Shown here: positions 26,233-34,164 of the stretch, in pieces | Position numbering within the stretch: position 1 is the stretch's first letter | Layout of the letters: every line of letters starts with the position of its first letter | DNA from: Streptomyces sp. GQFP | GTDB taxonomy: Bacteria > Actinomycetota > Actinomycetes > Streptomycetales > Streptomycetaceae | Direction: 5' to 3' | Assembly (NCBI RefSeq): GCF_021545335.1 | Contig: NZ_CP089312.1 | Coordinates: 496,001-560,000 of the forward strand | DNA length: 64,000 bases | Translations under genes and position numbers: made by a program | The notes under the pieces: generated by a model | Told to the model about the DNA's origin: nothing | Databases searched by the model: none | The model's input: the letters and a program-made list of their open reading frames with translations, nothing else

Positions 26233-27207
26233 GTGCGACCGAGGGCCACAGTGGTTCTGGACGGCTACGGCGTCCTGGAGTCGTTGCGCTGGCACGACGA
26301 CGCCCTGTGGTTCTGCGATCTCGCCCATGGGACGGTGCACCGCTGGGACACCCGAGGTGAGCCGGAGACGGTGGTGGAGGTACCCGGCCGGGCGGGCGGT
26401 CTGGGGTGGCTGCCCGACGGGCGGATGCTGGTCGTCTCCATGGACGGGCACTGTGTGTACCGGCGGGAGCCGGACGGCTCGCTGGTCGTGCACGCCGATC
26501 TGAAGGGCATCGCCGGGGGTCCCGTCAACGACATGTTCGTCGACCGGCTGGGCCGCGCCTACGTCGGCAACTTCGGCTTCGACTATCACGGCTTCGTCCG
26601 TCGGCAGCCCAATTCCATGCTGTACGTCCCACCGGGGCCGCCCAGGACACCGATCGCCTGTCTCTCCCCCGAGGGCGAACTCCTGGGCCTGAGCGAGCCG
26701 TTGGTGTTCCCGAACGGCATGTTCCTCCTGGACGACGAGTCCACCCTGCTCGTCGCCGAGACCCTCGCGATGCGCCTCACCGCGCTCCCCGTACTCGCCG
26801 ACGGCCGCCTGGGCCCGCCCCGCCCCTGGGCTCCCCTGATCCCCTCCGCCTTGTGGACCTCCCTCAACCACCCCGGTCTCCTGGGCCGCTTCACCCGGCG
26901 GATCTCCGCCCTCCTCGACCACCGTGCCGTGGCCGACCGCTCCGCCAGCCCCATCGCCCCCGACGGCATCGCACCCGGCCGGGACGGCACGGCCTGGGTC
27001 GCCAACGCGCTGCGCGGCGAGTGCGTCCGGGTCGGACCCGGCGGCGCGATCCTCGACCGCGTCGCCACCAGTCAACCCACCCTGAGCTGCCTGGTCGCCG
27101 GACCCGACGGCAACACCCTGTACGCGGCCACGACACCGACCGACGACCCGCAGCGAGCGGCCGGTCTGGGCGGGTCTCGGCTGGAGGCGTACGCCTTGCC
27201 GTCCTGA
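26233..27207 (+). CDS. SMP-30/gluconolactonase-family protein
   Basis: 324 residues of six-bladed propeller type: LESLRWHDDALWFCD near 13-27, GGLGWLPDGRMLVVS near 56-70, GGPVNDMFVDRLGRAYVGNFGFD near 97-119, and EPLVFPNGMFLLDDESTLLVAET near 155-177. The Glu, Asn and Asp positions match metal ligands of lactonases. It probably opens a sugar or other lactone in the cytoplasm. AGGAGG precedes the GTG at 26233 by five bases; the GTG three bases earlier is too close. First gene of a four-gene rightward operon of unknown substrate, divergent from tetR. Confidence 0.85.
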   Translation: MRPRATVVLDGYGVLESLRWHDDALWFCDLAHGTVHRWDTRGEPETVVEVPGRAGGLGWLPDGRMLVVSMDGHCVYRREPDGSLVVHADLKGIAGGPVNDMFVDRLGRAYVGNFGFDYHGFVRRQPNSMLYVPPGPPRTPIACLSPEGELLGLSEPLVFPNGMFLLDDESTLLVAETLAMRLTALPVLADGRLGPPRPWAPLIPSALWTSLNHPGLLGRFTRRISALLDHRAVADRSASPIAPDGIAPGRDGTAWVANALRGECVRVGPGGAILDRVATSQPTLSCLVAGPDGNTLYAATTPTDDPQRAAGLGGSRLEAYALPS

Positions 27208-27249
27208 CCGCGTCCCTCGCCAACCGGCCCTCTTTTCCCGGGAGTTCCC

Positions 27250-28113
27250 ATGCACGCACCTCGAACGGACGGCGCCCCGGCCGCACGCGTCGTGCTGATC
27301 ACCGGCGCCGCGAGCGGCATCGGCGCGGCGACCGCGCGCGAGGCGGTGCGCCGGGGTCACCGGGTCGCGCTAGCCGACATCGACCTGGCCGGAGCGACTC
27401 GGATCGCCGACGAACTCGGGCCCGGCGCCCACGCGTTCGAGCTGGACATCCGCGACGAGGCCGCATGGGAAGCGACGTTGGACGCCGTGGCGGACCAACT
27501 CGCCCCGGTGGACGTGCTCGTGAACAACGCGGGGATCATCCACACCGGCTACGCACGCCAGTTGGCGCCGTCCCGGCACCGCCACATGATCGAGGTGAAC
27601 CTGCTCGGCCCGATCAACGGCATGCTGGCCGCCCTGCCCCGGATGCGCGCCCAGGGCCACGGGCACATCGTCACCGTGTGCAGCATGACGTCGTTCCTGC
27701 CGCTGCCCGGCTACACCACCTACGGCGCGACCAAGCACGGGCTGCGCGCCTTCCACCACAGCGTGGCCATCGAGGAACGGGACGGGCCCGTGACCTTCAG
27801 CATCGTCCATCCGCCCGGCACCCGAACCCCCATGCTGGAGCAGGAGATGGCCGACCCCAGCGCGGTGATCACCTTCGCCGAGAAGCCGCTCAGCCCCGAG
27901 AAGGTCGCCTCGGTGATCGTCGACGCGATCGAGAAGAAGCCCGTCGAAGTCGTCCACCCCGCCATCGGTGGACGCGTGCAGCGGGCCGCCGGTGTGTTCC
28001 CCCGGCTGATGCGCTTCGTGATCCCCAAAGTGGTGGCCATGGCCGAGCGGCGCAGCACGGGTCTCGTCCCGGCCCCGACAGCAGCATCCGAGCAAGGAGA
28101 CACCGACCGATGA
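27250..28113 (+). CDS. Short-chain dehydrogenase/reductase
   Basis: 287 residues. Cofactor loop TGAASGIGAATAREAV near 18-33, NNAGII near 94-99, Ser in VCSMTSFLP near 141-149 and YxxxK in YTTYGATKHGL near 152-162. The C-terminal extension after about 240 (KKPVEVVHPAIGGRVQR, then RLMRFVIPKVVAMAERR) looks like a membrane-associating helix, as in fungal-type and mycobacterial SDRs acting on lipophilic substrates. ATG start behind a GGGAG signal. Overlaps the PLP-enzyme gene by four bases, so the products are made together. Confidence 0.88.
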   Translation: MHAPRTDGAPAARVVLITGAASGIGAATAREAVRRGHRVALADIDLAGATRIADELGPGAHAFELDIRDEAAWEATLDAVADQLAPVDVLVNNAGIIHTGYARQLAPSRHRHMIEVNLLGPINGMLAALPRMRAQGHGHIVTVCSMTSFLPLPGYTTYGATKHGLRAFHHSVAIEERDGPVTFSIVHPPGTRTPMLEQEMADPSAVITFAEKPLSPEKVASVIVDAIEKKPVEVVHPAIGGRVQRAAGVFPRLMRFVIPKVVAMAERRSTGLVPAPTAASEQGDTDR

Positions 28114-29342
28114 CCCTCAACACCACTGCTCCCAGAGCCGGTTCGGCTCCCGCGACGCAGAGCCATTTCGACCGGCTGCGGGCGGCGACCGCCGGCCTCG
28201 AACCGCCCTTCGGCGTCATCGACCTGGACGCCTTCGACGCCAACGCCCTCGACCTGGAGCGCCGTGCGGGCGGCAAGCCGATCCGGCTGGCCAGCAAGTC
28301 GCTCCGCTCCCGCGCCCTCATGCGGCGCGCCCTGGACCGCCCGGGATTCGCCGGCATCCTCGGCTTCACCCTGCCCGAAGCCCTGTGGCTGGCCGAGGAG
28401 TTCGACGACATCGTCGTCGGCTACCCCACCGCCGACCGCACGGCACTGCGCCGACTCGCCGCCGACGAACGGCTCGCGTCCCGCATCACCCTGATGGTGG
28501 ACTGCGTCGAGCATCTCGACCTGATCGACGCGGCGACCGGCCCCCGCGAGACCCGTATCCAGGTCTGCCTGGAACTGGACGCGGCCCTGCGTCTGGCGGG
28601 CGGCCGGGTCCACCTGGGGCCGCGCCGGTCCCCGGTGCACACCCCGCAGGAGGCACAGGCGTTCGCGCGCGAGGTCGCGTCCCGGCCGGGCTTCGAGCTG
28701 ACGGGCATCATGGGGTACGAGGGTCAGGTCGCCGGTCTGGGCGACAACGTGCCCGGCAACGCGCTTAAGCGGGCCGTCGTACGGGCGATGCAGCGTTCCT
28801 CCGTCGAGGAGCTGAGCCACCGCCGGGAAGCCGCGGTCGCGGCCGTACAGGCGGTGACACCGCTGCGGTTCGTCAACGGCGGCGGCACGGGCAGCCTGGA
28901 GACGACGACCCGCGAGGACTCCGTGACCGAACTCGCGGCGGGCTCCGGCCTGTACGGTCCCGGCCTGTTCGACTTCTACCGCGCCTTCCGACCCGTCCCG
29001 GCGGCCTACTTCGTGCTGCCCGTCGTACGCCGTCCCTCCTCCTCGGTCGCCACACTCCTGGGCGGCGGCTGGATCGCGTCCGGGCCGCTCGGCAAGGACC
29101 GGCTGCCCACACTGGCCTGGCCTCTGGGGCTACGGGTCACCGCCACCGAGTCCTTCGGTGAGGTGCAGACCCCGCTGGTGGGCAAGGCCGCGAGCGTCCT
29201 GAACATCGGGGACCGGGTGTGGCTGCGGCACGCCAAGGCCGGTGAACTGTGCGAACGCATCGGCGACCTGCATCTGGTCAGCGACGGCGCGGTGGTCGAC
29301 ACCGTGCCCACCTACCGCGGCGAGGGACACCACTTCCTGTGA
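28110..29342 (+). CDS. PLP-dependent amino-acid deaminase/aldolase (DSD1/D-threonine aldolase-like)
   Basis: 410 residues of the alanine-racemase-fold III PLP family. The cofactor Lys is in IRLASKSLRS near 55-64. A long barrel follows with MVDCVEHLDLI, VCLELDAALRLAGGRVHLGPRRS and GIMGYEGQVAGLGD, then a DSD1-type C-terminal metal domain with FVNGGGTGSLETT near 254. The end has LRHAKAGELCERIGDLHLV, where His and Cys are the probable zinc ligands. Family members split beta-hydroxy amino acids or deaminate D-serine-like compounds. ATG at 28110 overlaps the SDR stop. Sitting between two SDRs and a lactonase suggests a specialised catabolic step. Confidence 0.87.
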   Translation: MTLNTTAPRAGSAPATQSHFDRLRAATAGLEPPFGVIDLDAFDANALDLERRAGGKPIRLASKSLRSRALMRRALDRPGFAGILGFTLPEALWLAEEFDDIVVGYPTADRTALRRLAADERLASRITLMVDCVEHLDLIDAATGPRETRIQVCLELDAALRLAGGRVHLGPRRSPVHTPQEAQAFAREVASRPGFELTGIMGYEGQVAGLGDNVPGNALKRAVVRAMQRSSVEELSHRREAAVAAVQAVTPLRFVNGGGTGSLETTTREDSVTELAAGSGLYGPGLFDFYRAFRPVPAAYFVLPVVRRPSSSVATLLGGGWIASGPLGKDRLPTLAWPLGLRVTATESFGEVQTPLVGKAASVLNIGDRVWLRHAKAGELCERIGDLHLVSDGAVVDTVPTYRGEGHHFL

Positions 29343-30121
29343 CTGTGACCGCCACGACCATCACCGGCCGGACGGTCCTGATCGTCGGCGCCTCCTCGGG
29401 TATCGGCGCGGCGGTGGCCCGGCAGCTCGCCCCGGCGGGCAACCGGCTCGTCCTCACGGCCCGCCGCGCCCCCGAACTGGCCGCCGTGGCCCAGGAGGTA
29501 CGGGCGGCAGGCAGCGCCTGCCTGGACATCGCCGCCGACGCCCTGGACCCGGATGCGGCGTCCGGGGTCGTGGCAGCCGCCGTCGCGGAGTTCGGCTCCG
29601 TGGACATCGCGCTGCTCAACGCGGGCCAGGGACCGGACATGTCCATGGACCAGGTCGGCACGGCCGACGTCGCACGGATCATGGCGTTGAACTACGACGT
29701 CGTCGTCAACTATCTGGTCCCGCTGATCCGGCAGTTGGGCGAGCAGCCCGACGGAGGTCTCATCGCCCACACCAACTCCCTCGCCGGGCTGATGGGCATC
29801 CCCCGCCAGGGCCCGTACTCGGCGGCGAAGGCGGCCGTACGCACCCTCCTCGACGCCGCGCGCGTCGAACTGGCGCCCAGGGGCATCCGGTTCACCTCGA
29901 TCCACCCGGGCTTCGTGGGCACGGACCGCGTCGACGGGGACGGCCTGCCCAAGCCCTTCCAGGTCAGCCAGGAGCGCGCGGCCCGGTACCTCGTGCGCGC
30001 CCTGGAACGGGAACCGGCGCAGGCCTGTTTCCCCTGGCAGACAACGGCGTTGGTCCGCACACTGCGTGCCCTGCCCGCGCCGGTCTCCGACCGGGTGCTG
30101 CGGCTGCTCGCCGCCCGATAG
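29339..30121 (+). CDS. Short-chain dehydrogenase/reductase
   Basis: 260 residues, classical SDR: VGASSGIGAAVARQL near 14-28, LNAGQG near 93-98 (unusual L-N-A-G instead of N-N-A-G), Ser in HTNSLAGLMG near 142-151 and YSAAKAAVRTLL near 157-168. LTARRAPEL after strand two suggests NADP(H). GTG start overlapping the previous stop by four bases. Last gene of the operon; it converges on the broken carboxylesterase with a gap of only seven bases and no visible terminator. Confidence 0.87.
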   Translation: MTVTATTITGRTVLIVGASSGIGAAVARQLAPAGNRLVLTARRAPELAAVAQEVRAAGSACLDIAADALDPDAASGVVAAAVAEFGSVDIALLNAGQGPDMSMDQVGTADVARIMALNYDVVVNYLVPLIRQLGEQPDGGLIAHTNSLAGLMGIPRQGPYSAAKAAVRTLLDAARVELAPRGIRFTSIHPGFVGTDRVDGDGLPKPFQVSQERAARYLVRALEREPAQACFPWQTTALVRTLRALPAPVSDRVLRLLAAR

Positions 30122-30128
30122 GGCTGCG

Positions 30129-31572
30129 CTACTCCGCCGTCAGGGGCAGCGCGCCGAACGTGTGCCGCTCCCACAGGCGCCGGGAGGCCTCCTCCGGGTA
30201 GGCGGCGACGGTCGGTTCGGTGTCGAGGAGTTGGACGAGGCGCCGTCCGGTGTCGTACGCGGGCCAGCCCGGGTCGCCCGTGGCGGCGAAGGAGGTCCAG
30301 GCGGAGCGGAGTCGGGCGGAGAGTTCCTCGGCCTCGGGCAGGGGCACGGGTCCCATCAGCATGCCGCCGAGGCCGCCGTTGACGTCGCCGCCGACGCCGA
30401 AGGCCAGGGGCACGTCCAGGCCGTGACAGGCACCCAGGACGCCGCCGTTCGCGGGAGCGGCCCAGGTCAGCTCGTAGACGTGGGCCCGGCCGCCCGCGGC
30501 GATCTGTGCCTCCGCGAGGTGGATCACCGGCATCCGGAAGAGCCAGTCGGACTGCACGAGTTCGAACAGGTACTCCGCCGAGGCGTCCGGGAACGCGGCG
30601 CGGTAGGCCTGCTCGGGGTCGGTGCCGGGGCCGAACAGACGCAGGACGGTCGCCGCCAGTTCGTCGTCCACCCGGCCGAACAGCCCGCCGAGCATGAGGA
30701 AGAGACGGTACTCGTCCCGGGTGTGTCCGAGGATCAGCTCGACGTCCCGCGCGGCGCCGCCCGCCAGGGCCTCGAACGGGGTGGTCGCCAGGACCTCGCC
30801 GTCGACCACGGGCGAGAACGGGGTCGGGGTGAGGGCGACCGCGCCCCACCTCGGCACGTACTCGCGCATCCGGGCGCTGAGGGTGGCCCCGGCCTCGGGC
30901 AGCTTGCGCGGGTCCACGCCGGACAGGTCGTCCACCGTCGGACGCAGCCCGAGTTCACCGGCGAGCGCCTCGGCGATGTCCCCGGCCAGCGCGTCCGAGA
31001 AGTACGTGCCGGGCACGCTCTGCAGGATCGCCCGCCGGAACAGTCCGCGCGCCCGCTCCATGCCGAGCAGTGCGGCGATGGACCCGGCGCCGGCCGACTC
31101 CCCGAAGACGGTGACCCGGTCGGGGTCGCCGCCGAACGCCGCGATGTTCTCTCGTACCCACTCCAGGGCGGCCACCTGGTCGAGCAGTCCCCGGTTGGCC
31201 GGGGCGCCCTCGATCCGGGCGAACCCCTCGATGCCGACCCGGTAGTTGAGGGTGACCACGACGGTCCCGCCCTCGCGGGAGAGGCGGTTGCCGTCGTAGT
31301 TCGGGTCGTCGGCGGAGCCGAACTTGTAGGCGCCGCCGTAGATCCACACCAGCACTGGGCGGCGCGCCGCCGGGTCCGCGTCGGGCGTCCAGACGTTGAC
31401 GGTCAGCCAGTCGTCCCCGGCGGACGGAACCTCGGGGCCCATCATCTCCTGCGGCGGCGGAGGCCCGAACGCGAACGCCTCCCGTACCCCGGAACACCGC
31501 GAGGCCGCCCTCACGACGCCCACGGACAGCGCCCGCCACCGTGCTGACCTCGGGAAACTCGGCTGCGCTCAT
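30129..31572 (-). pseudogene. Carboxylesterase type B with N-terminal frame break
   Basis: The first ~28 codons from the ATG at 31572 (FPEVSTVAGAVRGRREGG, then VFRG) are the normal start of a type-B carboxylesterase. The sequence then changes frame near 31492 and resumes with VREAFAFGPPPP and the rest of the enzyme, lacking the usual GIPYAxPP segment. So about 50-70 bases seem deleted, with loss of frame. Downstream all is intact: oxyanion loop IYGGAYKFGS, nucleophile GESAGAGS, catalytic His in ACHGLD and normal end. A start GTG at 31523 would give a 464-residue shortened protein without a clear ribosome site. A consensus error is possible. Confidence 0.65.
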
Positions 31573-31592
31573 CGACAGCCCCCTCACGCCAC

Positions 31593-31610
31593 AGTGAATG
31601 GTTATTCACT
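31593..31610. promoter_or_regulatory. Inverted repeat between carboxylesterase and pirin genes
   Basis: AGTGAAT-GGTT-ATTCACT, perfect 7-base arms, 21 bases upstream of the esterase start and in the divergent promoter zone. TetR- or MarR-type operator by form; the cognate regulator is not adjacent except the MarR pair 1.1 kb away. Confidence 0.5.
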
Positions 31611-31702
31611 ATACGAACCACGACACCGAAGAGGGACCAAGGCTTCCGATTTTCTCGCCTCCGAAAGCGAGGACAAGCCCGCTCCCCACTAAGTTGTGCG
31701 CC

Positions 31703-32668
31703 ATGAGCAACCTTGACCGCGCGCCCGTACCCAGCGTCTGTGGCGGCCGTGGATTCGTCGTCGCCGAACCCGTACGTGAACTGCTGAGCCCCCGAGTCGT
31801 GAAACTCGGCGAGAGCACCGAGGTACGCCGACTGCTGCCGAACCTCGGTCGGCGCATGATCGCCGCGTGGGCCTTCGTCGACCACTACGGGCCGGACGAC
31901 ATCGCCGACGAGCCCGGTATGCAGGTGCCGCCGCACCCGCACATGGGCCTGCAGACGGTGAGCTGGCTGCACGAGGGCGAGGTGCTGCACCGCGACTCGA
32001 CCGGCAGCCTCCAGACGATCCGCCCGCGCGAGCTGGGCCTCATGACCTCCGGCCGAGCGATCAGCCACTCCGAGGAGAGCCCCAAGTCCCACGCGCGGTT
32101 CCTGCACGGCGCGCAGCTGTGGGTCGCCCTCCCGGACGAACACCGCCACACCGACCCTCACTTCGAACACCACGCCGACCTGCCCACGGTCACGGCACCC
32201 GGCGTGACGGCGACCGTGATCCTCGGCGCCCTCGACGGCGCGGCCTCGCCCGGCACGACGTACACCCCGATCGTCGGCGCCGACCTGACCCTCGCGGACG
32301 GCACGGACGTACGCCTGCCGCTCGTGCCAGACTTCGAGTACGGGGTGCTGGCGATGTCCGGCGAGGTGCACGTGGACGGGGTGCCGGTACTGCCGGGCTC
32401 GATGCTCTACCTCGGCTGCGGCCGCACCGAACTCCCGCTGCGCGCCGCGTCCGACGCGAGCGTGATGCTCCTGGGCGGCGAGCCGTTCGAGGAGGAGCTG
32501 ATCATGTGGTGGAACTTCGTGGGGCGCACCCAGGCGGAGATCGAGCAGGCTCGCTCGGACTGGATGACCGGCACCCGGTTCGGTGACGTGAAGGGGTACG
32601 ACGGCAGCGCTCTCCCCGCCCCCGAACTGCCCCCGACCCCGCTCAAGCCTCGCGGTCGGACGCGGTAG
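31703..32668 (+). CDS. Pirin-family protein
   Basis: 321 residues with two cupin-like barrels. The N-terminal metal site is visible as DHYGPDD near 56-62 and PHPHMGLQTVSWL near 76-88, then the His/Glu of RAISHSEESP near 117-126. Pirins bind iron; some have quercetin 2,3-dioxygenase activity, others act as redox-linked regulators. The C-terminal pirin domain has LGGEPFEEELIMWWNFVGR near 262-280. ATG at 31703 is chosen since homology begins at MSNLDRAP; the in-frame ATG 105 bases upstream would overlap the operator. Divergent from the esterase remnant. Confidence 0.9.
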   Translation: MSNLDRAPVPSVCGGRGFVVAEPVRELLSPRVVKLGESTEVRRLLPNLGRRMIAAWAFVDHYGPDDIADEPGMQVPPHPHMGLQTVSWLHEGEVLHRDSTGSLQTIRPRELGLMTSGRAISHSEESPKSHARFLHGAQLWVALPDEHRHTDPHFEHHADLPTVTAPGVTATVILGALDGAASPGTTYTPIVGADLTLADGTDVRLPLVPDFEYGVLAMSGEVHVDGVPVLPGSMLYLGCGRTELPLRAASDASVMLLGGEPFEEELIMWWNFVGRTQAEIEQARSDWMTGTRFGDVKGYDGSALPAPELPPTPLKPRGRTR

Positions 32669-32728
32669 CCGAAGCGGGCGGCAGCCGGAAAGCGCCCGAC
32701 GCCCTCCCCGCTTCACAGTGGTCATATT

Positions 32729-32754
32729 TAGTAGCCATGGATATAGTAGCCATG
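32729..32754. promoter_or_regulatory. Direct repeat TAGTAGCCATG, MarR operator
   Basis: TAGTAGCCATG occurs at 32729-32739 and again at 32744-32754 (15-base period), each partly palindromic around the CATGG/CCATG core, 14 bases before the marR start. The position fits autoregulation by the MarR protein; the A+T content suggests overlap with the -10 region. Confidence 0.55.
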
Positions 32755-32767
32755 TACCGTATCCGGC

Positions 32768-33244
32768 ATGAGTAAGACATCCGAGGGCGCGACCCCCGGC
32801 TACCTGGTCTGGCGGCTGTCGACGAAGTGGCGTGTGGCCGTCGACCGGGCGGTCGCGCCCCTCGGGCTGACCCACGCGCAGTACTCGCTCGTCGCCTCGC
32901 TGTACGGCATGCGGCGCGCCGGTCTGCGCCCCAGTCAGCGCCGGCTCGCCGACCACACCGGTCTCGAACCGCTGTACGTGTCGAAGCTCGCGCGCGCCCT
33001 GGAGACCGCCGGCCTGCTCGAACGCGCGCGGGACCCGCAGGACCCGCGCGCGGTGCAGTTGGCCCTCACCGAGGAGGGCAGCGAGGTCGCCCGGCGCGCG
33101 ATCAAGGTCGTACAGGGGCTGCTTCAGCAGTTGCTGGAGCCCCTCGGCGGCCTGGACAGCGAGCGCACCCGGGAGTTCACCCGCGACCTGGCGCTACTGC
33201 TCGACACCCCGCTCCACGCCGACCCCGAGAAGGAACAGCCATGA
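32768..33244 (+). CDS. MarR-family transcriptional regulator
   Basis: 158 residues, normal for MarR. Helix pattern: LTHAQYSLVASLYGM near 36-50, winged HTH with SQRRLADHTGLEPLYVSKLARALETAGLLER near 58-88 (recognition helix about 70-80), and the wing RDPQDPRAVQLALTEEG near 90-106. It likely represses its own promoter at the direct repeat upstream. ATG start; overlaps the next winged-helix gene by four bases, so the two regulators are co-translated and may form a heterodimer or act in one circuit. Confidence 0.9.
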   Translation: MSKTSEGATPGYLVWRLSTKWRVAVDRAVAPLGLTHAQYSLVASLYGMRRAGLRPSQRRLADHTGLEPLYVSKLARALETAGLLERARDPQDPRAVQLALTEEGSEVARRAIKVVQGLLQQLLEPLGGLDSERTREFTRDLALLLDTPLHADPEKEQP

Positions 33245-33687
33245 CCACAGCCCCGACCTCACCCGCGCTCAACCCTCGTGTCATAGCCCTGGCCCACTAC
33301 GCCGCGCGAGCGGTCCTCGAAAACGTGCTGGCCCGTCATGGCGTCACCTTCCAGCAGTCGGTGACGCTGAGGCTCGCCGTCGTCGCCGACGGGCCCGTCG
33401 ACCGCGAGCACCTCGTCGGTGAGGTCGTCGACGCGCTGAAGATCGACAAGGCCGACGCGCACACGGTCGTCGACGAACTCGTCGAGGGCGGGCTGCTGAC
33501 GGCCGAGTCCGCCCTGCTCACGGTCACGGACGCGGGGCGCGAGCTGTACCGCGCCACCAGCGCCGAGACCGCCCCCTACTCCGCGCGGATCTACGCCGGT
33601 ATCCCGGACGGGGATCTGGCCGTCGCCGGCCGGGTGCTGTCACTGATCACCGAGCGGGCCAACGCGGAGCTGGCCGCCATGGCCTGA
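33241..33687 (+). CDS. Winged-helix (MarR-like) small protein
   Basis: 148 residues. It is not a standard MarR but has the same helical dimer plus winged-helix layout: VIALAHYAARAVLENVLARHG near 15-35, RLAVVADGPVDREHLVGEVVDALKID near 46-71, VDELVEGGLLTA near 82-93, and a C-terminal helix VAGRVLSLITERANAEL. The GLLTAESALLTVTDAG wing is MarR-like. Start ATG in the ATGA overlap with marR. A paired partner of the MarR protein upstream; DNA binding is plausible but not certain. Confidence 0.8.
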   Translation: MTTAPTSPALNPRVIALAHYAARAVLENVLARHGVTFQQSVTLRLAVVADGPVDREHLVGEVVDALKIDKADAHTVVDELVEGGLLTAESALLTVTDAGRELYRATSAETAPYSARIYAGIPDGDLAVAGRVLSLITERANAELAAMA

Positions 33688-33743
33688 CCAGCGGTGGAAT
33701 GAACGACCGCCCGGGCCGGTTACCGCCTCCGAAGGAGGCACGA

Positions 33744-34094
33744 GTGAAGACCACGACGGACACGTACTACGACCACGGGACGGCGGCGGAGCGCTGGGAG
33801 CGGGCGCGGCTGTTCTTCGACACCAAGGACTACGCCGGTGCGGCGCGGGTCCTGGGCGGGCTGGTCGAGGAGGTGCCGGAGCAGACCGCACCCCGGCTGC
33901 TGCTGGCCCGCGCCTACTACCACTCGGCCCAACTGCGGCGCGCGGAAGCCGAGTTGCTCGTCCTCGTCGAGCGCGACCCGGTGGAGCAGTACGCCCGGCT
34001 GCTGCTCGGACGCACCCTCCAGCGCCAGGGCCGCCACGAGGAAGCCGCACCGCACATGAAGCTCGCCTCGGCCCTCGCGGGCGACTTCGAGTAG
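33744..34094 (+). CDS. Tetratricopeptide-repeat protein
   Basis: 116 residues made of about three TPR hairpins: [26 protein letters not shown] near 14-39, PRLLLARAYYHSAQLRRAEAELLVLVE near 50-76, and QYARLLLGRTLQRQGRHEEAAPHM near 82-105. Such small proteins are scaffolds; no partner is indicated. GTG at 33744 chosen for the GAAGGAGG six bases upstream. It stands alone between the MarR pair and a strong terminator. Confidence 0.85.
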   Translation: MKTTTDTYYDHGTAAERWERARLFFDTKDYAGAARVLGGLVEEVPEQTAPRLLLARAYYHSAQLRRAEAELLVLVERDPVEQYARLLLGRTLQRQGRHEEAAPHMKLASALAGDFE

Positions 34095-34115
34095 TCGACC
34101 GTACGACGGGCACGA

Positions 34116-34150
34116 CGGCCCGGCTCCCCGCCTACAGGGGAGCCGGGCCG
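34116..34150. terminator. Strong hairpin terminator after the TPR gene
   Basis: A perfect 14-base stem (CGGCCCGGCTCCCC with its complement) and a 7-base loop, then TTTCGT. It separates the rightward TPR gene from the converging PepSY gene and may serve both directions. Confidence 0.85.
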
Positions 34151-34164
34151 TTTCGTACGACTCC

